From Thiocapsa bogorovii (GTDB taxonomy: Bacteria; Pseudomonadota; Gammaproteobacteria; Chromatiales; Chromatiaceae), in the NCBI RefSeq assembly GCF_021228795.1, contig NZ_CP089309.1, forward strand, positions 4,461,501-4,525,500: a DNA stretch of 64,000 nt. Reading direction: 5' to 3'. Positions 1 through 8,336 of the stretch are shown one piece after another; position 1 is the stretch's first letter, and every line of letters begins with the position of its first letter. The translations under genes and the position numbers were made by a program. Below the pieces are notes generated by a model. That model did not search any database. It worked only from the letters and a program-made list of their open reading frames with translations, and was not told the origin of the DNA.

Positions 1-72
1 GGGCACGCGAACGGGGAGCAGTTGCGCGACTGGATTCCGTCGACGGATGAACCGTGTCCGATTCGGGGATAA
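1..72 (+). CDS. 3' end of an upstream reading frame (partial)
   Basis: The frame is open from base 1 to a TAA at 70-72 and would encode the last 23 residues of a protein, ending DEPCPIRG. Nothing identifies the family from so short a tail, and it may be chance. No gene is visible between this stop and 264. Confidence 0.3.
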   Translation, partial: GHANGEQLRDWIPSTDEPCPIRG

Positions 73-263
73 TTTACCTCGTTGTCCCAGGTCCCCGGTC
101 GTGGGGCGCTGGACTGGTCCTGCCCAAGCCTAGCCTGCAGGAAACGCTGGAATGGCTGCGATGCGAGGTCTGCCCCGTCCTGGATCGGCGCTGCATCGAC
201 ACCGTAGACTACGAGGCGTAGGCTACGGTAAAGCGACCCAACTGCCAGCTTCCGGGATGAAAC

Positions 264-602
264 ATGCACGCCACGAATGTCAGAAATCTGAAAAAGAACC
301 CCTCTCTCGCGCTGCGCCAGGCAGAAGAGTCGCCTGTGCTGGTGCTGAAAGGCGATGAACCCAACGCGCTGATCGTGCACCTCGACAAGTCGGTTGCCGA
401 GGGGGAGCAGTCGGTGAGACCAGCCTTGGCTGCGGCACTCTTCAAAGACGGTACACTGTCTTTGGGCGGGGCCGTCCGGCTGAGTGGTATGGTCACGCAG
501 GCGTTTCTTCAGTACCTCGGTGAATTGGGTATCGACGTTGTCCGCTTCGACGAAACCACTAGGCACGAAGCCGCGGACCTGGATCGATGGCTCGCGTCGT
601 AA
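264..602 (+). CDS. Antitoxin, Phd/YefM-like N-terminus plus UPF0175-like C-terminus
   Basis: A 112-residue protein. Residues 1-45 (VRNLKKNPSLALRQAEE, then VLVLKGDEPNALIVHLD) resemble the Phd/YefM antitoxin fold. Residues 52-95 (RPALAAALFKDGTLSLGGAV, LSGMVTQAFLQYLGELGI) resemble UPF0175, a helix-turn-helix-like family usually paired with DUF3368 proteins. The next gene starts 16 bp before this one ends, the usual layout of a toxin-antitoxin operon. I infer that the protein binds and neutralises the following PIN-like protein and represses the operon. The family assignment rests on motif memory. Confidence 0.7.
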   Translation: MHATNVRNLKKNPSLALRQAEESPVLVLKGDEPNALIVHLDKSVAEGEQSVRPALAAALFKDGTLSLGGAVRLSGMVTQAFLQYLGELGIDVVRFDETTRHEAADLDRWLAS

Positions 603-1066
603 TCGCCGACGCTGGGCCACTCATCGCATTTGCTGGAATCGACGGACTTTTTGTCCTGCGGGTGTTGTTTTCACGGATCCGGATCACCGCGTCGGTGCGG
701 AACGAATGCTTGGTGACCGAGGGATTGGACGCTCAACGGATCGCTGCATCCATCCGGGACGGCTGGCTGATTGTCGAGGCCCATGCAAGGGAATCGGCTC
801 CCTTGACCCCGAGCCTGGGGCTCGGTGAAAGCGATTCGATCCGACTGGCCCTGGAGGACCGGGCGCGTTCACTGCTGATCGTAGACGACCGGCTGGCGAG
901 GCGCTATGCGCTGCGCAAGGGGCTCAACATCGTCGGATCGGTTCGGCTGCTCGATATGGCGGAACGGCGAGGGCTGATCCAGAGTGCGGAGAGGTGCATT
1001 CGGCAGATGTCGAATTTCGGCTACCGAGTCTCCGTTGACCTGTTGGAGCAGATCCGATCCAGTTAG
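587..1066 (+). CDS. DUF3368 PIN-like protein, putative toxin
   Basis: A 159-residue protein beginning MARVVIADAGPLIAFAGID, the typical opening of DUF3368 PIN-like domains, with an acidic residue in VIADAGP. A second acidic cluster (LGLGESDSIRLALE) and a third (LLIVDDRLARRYALRKGL) match PIN metal-site positions; PIN domains are usually Mg-dependent RNases. The GLNIVGSVRLLDMAERRGLI segment is common in the family. It overlaps the antitoxin gene by 16 bp, so translation is probably coupled. Toxicity is inferred from the pairing. The stop codon lies only a few bases before the group II intron remnant. Confidence 0.75.
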   Translation: MARVVIADAGPLIAFAGIDGLFVLRVLFSRIRITASVRNECLVTEGLDAQRIAASIRDGWLIVEAHARESAPLTPSLGLGESDSIRLALEDRARSLLIVDDRLARRYALRKGLNIVGSVRLLDMAERRGLIQSAERCIRQMSNFGYRVSVDLLEQIRSS

Positions 1067-1069
1067 GAG

Positions 1070-1840
1070 TGGCGTGGGATGTTCCAGGAGGAAACCGGGG
1101 ACGGTGCGGCCTGGCAAGGCCGCGTGTTCTAGCGGGTGGAACTCCCGCCCGGGTAATCGTGCGCCGCGAGCCCGGTATCGAGCCTTGCGGCGCGACTGGT
1201 CACAGGCGCGTCGATGCGTAGGCACGACAGCAGGCGAGGTGCAAAGGTAACGGGTGATGCCGACCCTGAAGGTGTGAGCCCCGAAAATTTTGGTTGGTGA
1301 GTGCCGACGGCTTCGTCCCGCCGGTAGGCAACAATCCGTGTCGCGCTCTGGCGAGCGGCACGGATACTCCCGGGTCAGAGACCGTATCGAGCCTGACATT
1401 GAGACTCCGCGGTAACCAGGGAGATCCGCGCATCGGTCCGCAGGAAGCGGGCACCCGCGAACAAGTGTCAAAAGCGAGGACGCGGGCGGGGATGCGTGGA
1501 AGTCGGAGCCACCCATAGGAGCTGTGACGCCCGGTCATGCGGGTCGAGCAAAGGGGTGGCGGCCCAGGACAATGCGCGGGTAAAGCACGGCCCTCCACCG
1601 AGAGGATTCTGTCCGTGACAACCATGCTCGCGCGTTTCACGCCGTCGGCGTGCCCGCCCTTGTGGCGGTGCGCGGAACGCTCGGCGCGGCGGCGGGAGCC
1701 GCACGCGCGGAGTCGACAGGGCGCTGGACTCGCTCCCCTGTTCCACGGCGGAAGACTCGGGCCGGGAGCCGGATGGTGTAACACTCCACGTCCGGTTCTG
1801 CGAGGAGTCGGGCGCCGAATCGTCGCATGGCGGAGATATC
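1070..1840 (+). mobile_element. Group II intron remnant lacking its reverse transcriptase
   Basis: The stretch has the look of the 5' half of a bacterial group II intron: GC hairpins at 1104-1160, the CACCCATAGGAGCTGTGACG block near 1510 that precedes the intron-encoded protein, and GTGACAACCATGCTCGCGCG at 1614, where such a protein normally starts (VTTMLAR). The reading frame is then lost. A 33-nt catalytic domain V hairpin, starting GAGCCGGATGG and ending CGTCCGGTTC, sits at 1766-1798. The whole coding part of domain IV is therefore missing. The exact 5' (near 1070) and 3' (about 1830-1845) ends are uncertain. A further GC hairpin (GCCCCGG/CCGGGGC, 1905-1935) lies beyond the 3' end. Confidence 0.7.
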
Positions 1841-1982
1841 GCGGCACCGCCGGGAAACCAGGCGGCAAACAGATCAAGCGAACATCTGCCTAAACGACGG
1901 CAAGGCCCCGGCTTACTCTCCTGGAGAACCGGGGCAGTACCACGCTCATCGCGATCGGCGACTGAGGGGGAGTCCATCGGGG

Positions 1983-2642
1983 GGGCCTTCGAGTGTGTCG
2001 CGCGCCGCGGTCGGGTGGAGGTCGTGGTGGAGAAGACCTGCGCCAATTCCTTGCGGATGCCGTTCGTCGATGCCGTGGTGTCCGAGGCGCGTGACATCTT
2101 CAACCGTCGCGACGGTCTCGATACCTTGGGCTCGGCGATGCGTCGTTGGACGGCTCCGCTGGACATTCCCGATTCGGCCCGCAAGGCACGCTTTGTCCCG
2201 CCGTCGGATTTGCCTGACTACGCTGGCCGCTATCTTTGGAACCGGTTGTATCGGCTGGTCTCCCGGCAGAGAACGGCTGGCGTTCCGGGGGCCTCGGATG
2301 GCGGATATGAATCAGTTGTTGGCCGCACATCCGCTCGACGAGGTCTGCGCCATTCCATGGCAATGCGGCGTCGAGCACGCCTACGACGCACTTCAGGCCA
2401 TGCTTCGTTCGCGCTGGCTCGAGGTGGTTTACGCGGATTTCGTCGCCGATCCCGGGCATGAGCTGGAGCGCGTCCTGGCGTTCCTTGGCCTCGAAGCGGA
2501 TCGCCACGCGCAGGAGTCTGCCGTTCGGGCTGTTCACGGCGGCAGCGTCGGCAAGGGAAGCGCCGCCTTGGATGAGGAGACGGTCGCACGGTTGACGGCG
2601 CTGGTCGGGGGGGTTTGGGGCGGTTGGGTTATGGTTGATTGG
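1983..2642 (+). pseudogene. Sulfotransferase remnant, 5'-truncated and frameshifted
   Basis: Two forward frames join into one sulfotransferase-like protein. The first, about 2015-2260, reads VVEKTCANSLRMPFVDAVV, then a degraded RDIFNRRDGLDTLGSAMRRW (functional relatives have a VRDGRD core). It switches near 2260-2275 to the second, with RERLAFRGPRMADMNQLLAA, HPLDEVCAIPWQCGVEHAY and WLEVVYADFVADPGHELERV. The last part is the usual C-terminal helix, where the PAPS-binding residues lie. The N-terminal P-loop half is absent. It lies between the intron remnant and the polysaccharide genes and is presumably dead. Confidence 0.65.
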
Positions 2643-2660
2643 CGGGCTGCGGGGCGTAGT

Positions 2661-2736
2661 GTAGGGGCGACGTCAGTCGCCCCATCCGATTTCGGCCGCT
2701 TCGGTCAAAACACTGGGCGACTGAAGTCGCCCCTAC
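2661..2736. repeat. GTAGGGGCGA palindromic repeat, copy 1
   Basis: The left arm GTAGGGGCGAC followed by GTCAGTCGCCC is matched at the other end by GGGCGACTGAAGTCGCCCCTAC, so the 76-bp unit folds on itself. Other copies lie at 32948-33022 and, as a half unit, at 39161-39182. It fills the gap before the dehydratase gene. Confidence 0.7.
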
Positions 2737-2846
2737 GTCGCCGCGACGTGGCCGCTGCGCGGGCTCTAGGCAGGCTGTACGCCGCATCGCATCGGCATGC
2801 ACGGCGTGGTTCGCCCGAATCGACCGTACTTTAAGGAGCTTGCAAA

Positions 2847-4034
2847 ATGAATGTTTTGGAACTGATCGGGCGTGATCAGCCGCTGTTTGATGCGGATATC
2901 GCCGGGTTCGAGGGCGAGTTGTCTGCCCGTGTGGCCGAGGGGCGGTTTCTGGTGATCGGCGGGGCGGGGTCGATCGGGAAGGCGGTGGTGCGCGAGATCT
3001 TCAAACGTGGCCCGCGCGCGCTGCATGTGGTGGATATCAGCGAGAACAACATGGTCGAGCTGGTGCGTGATCTGCGCAGTACGCTTGGCTACATCGACGG
3101 GGACTTTCGCACCTTCGCGATCGACTGCGGATCGGTGGAGTTCGATGCGCTGATGCGCTGGAGCGGCGGCTACGACTATGTGCTGAACCTCTCCGCGCTC
3201 AAGCATGTGCGCAGCGAGAAGGATCCCTTCACCCTGATGCGGATGGTGGATGTCAACATCCTCAACACGATCGCGACCATTACGCAAGCGCAGGCCGGCG
3301 GGGCGCGGAAATATTTTTGCGTCTCGACCGACAAGGCGGCGAACCCGGTCAACATGATGGGCGCGAGCAAGCGGATCATGGAGATGTTCCTGATGCGGGC
3401 CAGTCTGGAGCTGCCGATCTCTACGGCGCGCTTCGCCAATGTCGCCTTCTCGGACGGCTCGCTGCTGCACGGGTTCAACCAGCGCTTCGCCAAGCGCCAG
3501 CCGTTCGCGGCGCCCAGCGACGTGCGCCGCTATTTCGTGACCCCCCAGGAGTCGGGCGAGCTGTGTCTGATGTCCTGCCTGCTCGGGAAGAACCGCGACA
3601 TCTTCTTCCCTAAGCTCAGCGAGCGGCTGCATCTCATCACCTTTGCCGAGATCGCCGAGCGTTACTTGGCGGCTCGGGGCTACGAGGCATTTCCTTGCGC
3701 CACCGAGGACGAGGCGCGGGCCTGCATCGACGAGCGCCTGGCGCGACAACAATGGCCCTGCTGCTTCTTCGCGAGCGACACGAGCGGTGAAAAGGACTTC
3801 GAGGAGTTTTTTACGGACCGGGAGACCTTGGATATGGCTCGGTTCGAGAGCATCGGGGTGATCCGGAACGAACCGCGCTTCGACGCCGCTAGGTTGGAAT
3901 TTTTCCTGGCAAGCGTCGATGCCCTGAAGGCACGCGGCGAGTGGGGCCGCGCCGAGTTGGTCGAGTTGTTCCATGCCATGTTGCCCGATTTCAGACACAA
4001 GGACACCGGCAAGTATCTGGATGAGAAGATGTAA
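2847..4034 (+). CDS. CapD-like nucleotide-sugar 4,6-dehydratase, soluble form
   Basis: A 395-residue soluble short-chain dehydrogenase/reductase of the polysaccharide biosynthesis family (UDP-GlcNAc 4,6-dehydratase-like). The NAD-binding loop GGAGSIGKAVVREIF is at residues 34-49, NLSALKHVRSEKDPF follows at about 112, and STDKAANPVNMMGASKR near 155 has the Ser/Met/Lys arrangement of inverting dehydratases, with Met in place of Tyr. The C-terminal third (residues 270-395) is longer than in the simplest members. RBS AAGGAG precedes the ATG. It is followed by a LegC-type aminotransferase, so the pair probably makes a 4-amino-4,6-dideoxy or related UDP-sugar for the surface polysaccharide. The exact substrate cannot be read from sequence. 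Confidence 0.8.
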   Translation: MNVLELIGRDQPLFDADIAGFEGELSARVAEGRFLVIGGAGSIGKAVVREIFKRGPRALHVVDISENNMVELVRDLRSTLGYIDGDFRTFAIDCGSVEFDALMRWSGGYDYVLNLSALKHVRSEKDPFTLMRMVDVNILNTIATITQAQAGGARKYFCVSTDKAANPVNMMGASKRIMEMFLMRASLELPISTARFANVAFSDGSLLHGFNQRFAKRQPFAAPSDVRRYFVTPQESGELCLMSCLLGKNRDIFFPKLSERLHLITFAEIAERYLAARGYEAFPCATEDEARACIDERLARQQWPCCFFASDTSGEKDFEEFFTDRETLDMARFESIGVIRNEPRFDAARLEFFLASVDALKARGEWGRAELVELFHAMLPDFRHKDTGKYLDEKM

Positions 4035-4066
4035 AATTCCCGGTGTTAGGGTTAGGATGCGGGCCC

Positions 4067-4119
4067 CGTGACGCAGAACGCCACCGGGCATGGATAACAC
4101 CGCTGGGCGGATGTCACGA
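4067..4119 (-). repeat. CGTGACATCCGC repeat, copy 1 (reverse)
   Basis: On the reverse strand it reads CGTGACATCCGCCCAGCGG, then a TGGCGTTCTGCGTCACG end. The ends are complementary (CGTGAC/GTCACG). It matches the units at 7880-7931, 21924-21986 and 50488-50575, and partial ones at 20709-20745 and 13788-13806. Confidence 0.65.
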
Positions 4120-4253
4120 GCCCTGAGGGTTTCGTCCGCGGCACGTCGAGAAAGGACACAGGCCCGACAATCGGTCGAGACACCTGCCGATCGTTCCGGC
4201 ATGATGTGCAAAGGAGAGGGTCTAGTCATGGTGACACGAGGCAGGTCGACAAG

Positions 4254-5444
4254 ATGACCGGAGATGTGGAGCATTTCGCGCGGGGGCTCGTCGACACCGT
4301 TCGCACCCGGTACAGAACGGATGATTTCATACCGCTGCATGCGCCGCAGTTTGCGGGCAGGGACCGCGATTACCTGCTTGAGGCCATCGACAGCGGTTTT
4401 GTGTCGTCGGTGGGACGCCACGTCGATGCCTTCGAAACCGCGCTGCGCGCCTTCACCGGCGCGGGCTTTGCCGTGGCAACCGTCAACGGCACTGCGGCGC
4501 TGCATACCGCACTGTTGCTCGCTGGCGTGGGGACCGGCGACGAAGTGGTCACCCAGTCGATCACGTTCGTGGCGACCTGCAACGCAATCCGTTACTGCAG
4601 CGCGCATCCGCTGTTCGTGGATGTCGATCGCGAGACCTTGGGACTGTCGCCCGAAAGTCTCGCCGACTTTCTGGACGAGCATGCCGAAATTCGCAACGAC
4701 GGTTCTTGCTGGAATCGGGACACGGGTCGGATCATCCGCGCCTGCGTACCCATGCACACCTGCGGCCACCCGGCGCGGATCGAGCGCATCGCCGAGGTCT
4801 GTGCGGACTGGAATATCCTGTTGGTCGAGGATGCAGCCGAGTCGCTCGGGAGCTTCTATCGAGGGCGGCACACCGGGCTGTTCGGGAAGATCGCCGCACT
4901 CAGCTTCAACGGCAACAAGATCATCACCACCGGCGGCGGCGGGATGATCCTGACCGACGACGAGGCCCTCGCCCGCCGCGCGAAGCACCTGACGACCACG
5001 GCCAAGCAGCCTCACCCGTATCTCTTCATCCATGACGAGGTCGGCTTCAACTATCGGCTGCCGGCCCTGAATGCCGCCCTCGGCTGCGCGCAGGTGGAGG
5101 TGTTGCCTGACTACCTCATCCGCAAACGGGCCTTGGCAGGGTACTATGCGGACTGGTTTGACGAGACGGATCGTATCTTTATGCACGAACCCGATGAAGC
5201 AACCTCCAATTTCTGGCTCAACGCCTTCTTTGCACGCGACCGCGAGGAGCGGGACCTCGTTCTGGAATATACTAACGCTCACGGCGTGATGACGCGGCCA
5301 CTCTGGAACCCCATGCACACTCTGGCACCTTTTCGGGATTGCCCGCGCGCCGAGTTGCCGAACAGCGAATGGGTCGAAGCACGGCTTGTAAAGCTGCCGT
5401 CGAGCGTACCGCCGGACGGCGTTGACGCTATTTCTGGTCGGTAG
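4254..5444 (+). CDS. LegC-family PLP-dependent sugar aminotransferase
   Basis: A 396-residue member of the DegT/DnrJ/EryC1/StrS aminotransferases, closest to the LegC group. IPLHAPQFAGRDRDYLLEAI is at residue 25, VATVNGTAALHTALLLAGV binds the cofactor phosphate, LLVEDAAESLGSFY carries the PLP-contacting Asp, and LSFNGNKIITTGGGGMI carries the Lys that forms the Schiff base. It should transfer an amino group, usually from glutamate, to a 4-keto sugar made by the preceding dehydratase. The ATG at 4254 is chosen because MTGDVEHF matches the usual start; an in-frame GTG at 4206 would add 16 unlikely residues. The other legionaminic acid genes are not in the window, so the final sugar may be something else. 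Confidence 0.85.
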   Translation: MTGDVEHFARGLVDTVRTRYRTDDFIPLHAPQFAGRDRDYLLEAIDSGFVSSVGRHVDAFETALRAFTGAGFAVATVNGTAALHTALLLAGVGTGDEVVTQSITFVATCNAIRYCSAHPLFVDVDRETLGLSPESLADFLDEHAEIRNDGSCWNRDTGRIIRACVPMHTCGHPARIERIAEVCADWNILLVEDAAESLGSFYRGRHTGLFGKIAALSFNGNKIITTGGGGMILTDDEALARRAKHLTTTAKQPHPYLFIHDEVGFNYRLPALNAALGCAQVEVLPDYLIRKRALAGYYADWFDETDRIFMHEPDEATSNFWLNAFFARDREERDLVLEYTNAHGVMTRPLWNPMHTLAPFRDCPRAELPNSEWVEARLVKLPSSVPPDGVDAISGR

Positions 5445-5619
5445 GGCGGACTGCACTGTATTTGTTCACCCTACGACCATTGTCCACCTAACGGCGCTTG
5501 TAGAGCCGAATGCTCCGATGACCGACGAGTCGGAGTGACCAAGGAGACCGTAAATCGGGCGCATCGGCTCGATTGGAAAAAACATCGCATTGAATGGGAT
5601 TTCGATCAGGGAGCACTTC

Positions 5620-6330
5620 ATGAAAGCAGTGATTCAAGCGGGCGGTCGGGGCACACGACTCAAACCCTATACACTGATCCTTCCGAAACCGATGATGCCC
5701 GTCGGCGAGCTTCCGGTCATCGAGATACTGCTGCGTTGGCTGCGTCGCAATGGGGTGCATGAGGTCCATGTGACCACGGGCTATCTGGGACATTTGCTGC
5801 GGCTGCTGTGCGGCGACGGCAGCCGCTGGGACATGCACATCGACTATACCGAGGAGAAGGAACCGCTGGGCACGGTGGGTGCTCTTGATCTCTTGCGCGA
5901 CCGGCTGGACGAGACCTTCCTGGTGCTCAACGGCGATATGATCACCGACCTGGACCTGCGTGCCATGCTCCGTTTTCACCGCGAGCACGGAGACGCCTTG
6001 ACGATCGCGGTTACCGAGACCTTGGTACCTGTCAACATGGGCGTGTTTGAATACGAAAAGAATGGCGTCGTATCCGAGTTTCGCGAAAAGCCGACACTCA
6101 GTTATTCGGCGAATATGGGGATTTATTGCATGGAGCCCGAGATCTTGGATTTCATCCCCAAAGGCGTACCGTACGGCTTCGACGATCTGATGTATCGTAT
6201 GCTGGATGAAGGGCGTTCTGCGCGGGTCTATCGACATGTGGGTCAATTTATGGACATCGGCCGACCGGAAGACTTTGCGCGCGCACAGGAATTGGCCGAG
6301 CGCGGCGAGCTCCCGATGCAGAGTCATTGA
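5620..6330 (+). CDS. Sugar-1-phosphate nucleotidyltransferase
   Basis: A 236-residue NTP_transferase-family protein. It begins MKAVIQAGGRGTRLKPYTL, with the nucleotide-binding GGxGTRLxP signature, then PKPMMPVGELPVIE, followed by LVLNGDMITDLD with the metal-binding Asp. The C-terminus is a plain Rossmann-type end without the left-handed beta-helix acyltransferase domain found in GlmU-like proteins. RBS CAGGGAG lies just upstream of the ATG; a TTG at 5590 would extend it without need. It should activate a sugar phosphate for the polysaccharide. The nucleotide and sugar are unknown. Two bases separate its TGA from the next ATG, so the two are an operon. Confidence 0.8.
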   Translation: MKAVIQAGGRGTRLKPYTLILPKPMMPVGELPVIEILLRWLRRNGVHEVHVTTGYLGHLLRLLCGDGSRWDMHIDYTEEKEPLGTVGALDLLRDRLDETFLVLNGDMITDLDLRAMLRFHREHGDALTIAVTETLVPVNMGVFEYEKNGVVSEFREKPTLSYSANMGIYCMEPEILDFIPKGVPYGFDDLMYRMLDEGRSARVYRHVGQFMDIGRPEDFARAQELAERGELPMQSH

Positions 6331-6332
6331 TC

Positions 6333-7817
6333 ATGAATGGATCTCTCAAGCGCGCAATGGATGTTGTACTGGCCCTGCTAGGGCTCATCGTGAGCGCACC
6401 CTTGATGTTGCTCGTTGCACTGCTGATTCGGCTGGACTCGCCCGGCAAGGTGATTTTCTCTCAGCCGCGTCTGGGACTGAACGGACGCCTGTTCTTGATG
6501 CATAAGTTCCGCAAGTTCCCTGACAACTGGGGCACTAAGGGCGCCGCCGTCACAGTGGCTTCGGACGCGCGCATGACCCGTCTAGGACGAGTACTGGAGC
6601 GGACCAAGCTCGACGAGCTCCCGCAGCTTTGGAATATCCTGATCGGGGAGATGTCGTTTGTCGGCCCGCGACCGGAAACCGAGCGGTTCAAGGATCTCTT
6701 CACCGGCGAATTCGCGCGTGTGCATGATTACCTTCCCGGGATCTTCGGCCCGAATCAGGTGGCTTTTCGCAACGAGTCGCATCTCTACCCGCCGGATCAG
6801 GATCCGGAGGTCTTTTACCGGGAGCAACTGTTTCCGCAGAAAGCACGGAACGATCTCGACTATTTCAGCCGCGCGACGGTCCTCTCGGATGCGCATTGGA
6901 TCGTACGCGGCCTGTGGTGCAGCATTGTCGGCGCGATCGACTGGAACAAGCTGGGGCGGCGAGCCGGCAAGGCGTTCGTGGCCGATCTCGTGATCTTGGA
7001 GCTGGCCTGGCTGGGGGCGAACATCCTGCGCTTCGACGGTCTGCCGACGCGCCACTTATGGGATGTCTATGTCATGGGCATCTGGCTCATTCCGCTGGTG
7101 GTCTTACCCGTGCTGATCCTGGGTGGCAATTACCGCGGCATGGTGAGGCATTTTGCAGCAACCGATGCCATCCGCTTGGCCGTTTCTGTCTTTGTCGGCT
7201 GGACAATCGCCTATCTTCTCGTGCTGGTCGGAGGCGAGCGCAATGCCTCGATCGGGGTTGGAATGATCGCCGTTATGCTGACTCTGATGCAGATGGGTGC
7301 TGCGCGCGTCTTCTATCGCGAGCGATTCAGGCGCGCGAACAACCTCAAGCGCGAAGCCGAAGCGCGTCGGGCGCACGGAGGCGACCCCAGGTCGGTCGTT
7401 GCGCTTTACGGCGCCGGACACCGCGGCCTGGCGGTGGCCAGTTTGCTGAACCACGGTTTCCCCGATGCCCGGGTGGCGGGCTTTTTGGACGACAATGATC
7501 GCGATCTCGTCGGCCGCCACATCGCCGGCTACCCGATCCTGGGCTCGGAGCGGGATCTCGACACCGTACATGCGGTCCATCGTATCGATCAGCTCTGGAC
7601 GACGTTTGAGCCAAATCGGTTCAAATATGAGCGCCTACGGGACTGGTGTCGGCAGAACGAGGTACGCCTCGTCGTGCTGCCCGTCACCGAACCTTTCCTG
7701 TCGCTCAACATGACCGGCGACGGCGATTCGTCCTTTGCGGCGGATCGGGAGGCCGCGGCCTACCGGCAAAGACCGCCCGAGCGCCTGCAACCGGCGACCT
7801 CCCCGCAGAGAGGCTGA
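6333..7817 (+). CDS. Initiating sugar-phosphate transferase fused to a WbpM-N-terminus-like module
   Basis: A 494-residue protein. Residues 1-215 are a bacterial sugar transferase: one membrane helix (VVLALLGLIVSAPLMLLVAL), a cytosolic part with MHKFRKFPDN, then the catalytic block DELPQLWNILIGEMSFVGPR. Such enzymes place a sugar phosphate on undecaprenyl phosphate to start a repeat unit. Residues 220-330 hold about four hydrophobic segments, and residues 360-465 form a Rossmann-like unit (VALYGAGHRGLAVASLL, VAGFLDDNDRDLVG) resembling the N-terminal half of CapD/WbpM membrane dehydratases, the next gene. The usual enzyme ends near residue 200, so this is a fusion. The extra module may bind a nucleotide sugar or be regulatory; its role is unknown. 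An in-frame TTG at 6327 is also possible. Confidence 0.75.
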   Translation: MNGSLKRAMDVVLALLGLIVSAPLMLLVALLIRLDSPGKVIFSQPRLGLNGRLFLMHKFRKFPDNWGTKGAAVTVASDARMTRLGRVLERTKLDELPQLWNILIGEMSFVGPRPETERFKDLFTGEFARVHDYLPGIFGPNQVAFRNESHLYPPDQDPEVFYREQLFPQKARNDLDYFSRATVLSDAHWIVRGLWCSIVGAIDWNKLGRRAGKAFVADLVILELAWLGANILRFDGLPTRHLWDVYVMGIWLIPLVVLPVLILGGNYRGMVRHFAATDAIRLAVSVFVGWTIAYLLVLVGGERNASIGVGMIAVMLTLMQMGAARVFYRERFRRANNLKREAEARRAHGGDPRSVVALYGAGHRGLAVASLLNHGFPDARVAGFLDDNDRDLVGRHIAGYPILGSERDLDTVHAVHRIDQLWTTFEPNRFKYERLRDWCRQNEVRLVVLPVTEPFLSLNMTGDGDSSFAADREAAAYRQRPPERLQPATSPQRG

Positions 7818-8336
7818 CGCGTCTCGGGGTGCAGAACCCGACGCGATCTCCAAGGCAGGCGGGCCGACCTTCAAGGCCCCGTGACAGCCGCTTTGCGGTG
7901 TCACGCCTGCCCCATGGCGCTCTGCGTCACGAGCAGGCTCGGCGCGGGTTGGCAGTGTTTGATGACTCACCGGCAGCTGCCATGGATCCGGACGTGCCCC
8001 CCACACGGATATCCGGCTTCTCGGTCGAACCAGGTGCTCAGCCCCGCCACAGTGGTTCGCCCGGTAAACCAGCGCCGGGTGTCGCGCTTGCGGGCATTCA
8101 TCGTATGCTGCCGGTCTCGTGCCGAGAGTTCGAGGCGGCTCAATGCCCGCATCCTCGTTCACTCCGGAAGCTCCTTACATCCGCCGCAATTGAACCCGAG
8201 ACCGTAGTGTTAACATAGGGGTCATCGCCGACGCCCCTGCCGGAGTAACCGTGGAAAGCCCGTTCGCGACGCCCCCTGACCCGCCGGGCCCGACCTTTGC
8301 TCTCATGTCCCCGCTCCAGAGCGTCGGCCAACCGTG
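7818..8336. other. Gene-free gap with one CGTGACATCCGC-type repeat
   Basis: No supported gene lies between the sugar transferase and the membrane dehydratase. The only recognisable feature is a CGTGAC-type repeat at 7880-7931, ending TGGCGCTCTGCGTCACG. Open frames here lack protein-like composition. Confidence 0.6.

Noticed and set aside
2766-5456. An 896-codon open frame on the reverse strand
   Set aside because: It is antisense to the dehydratase and aminotransferase genes. Its product is rich in Arg, His and Gln with no domain, a usual effect of high GC content.
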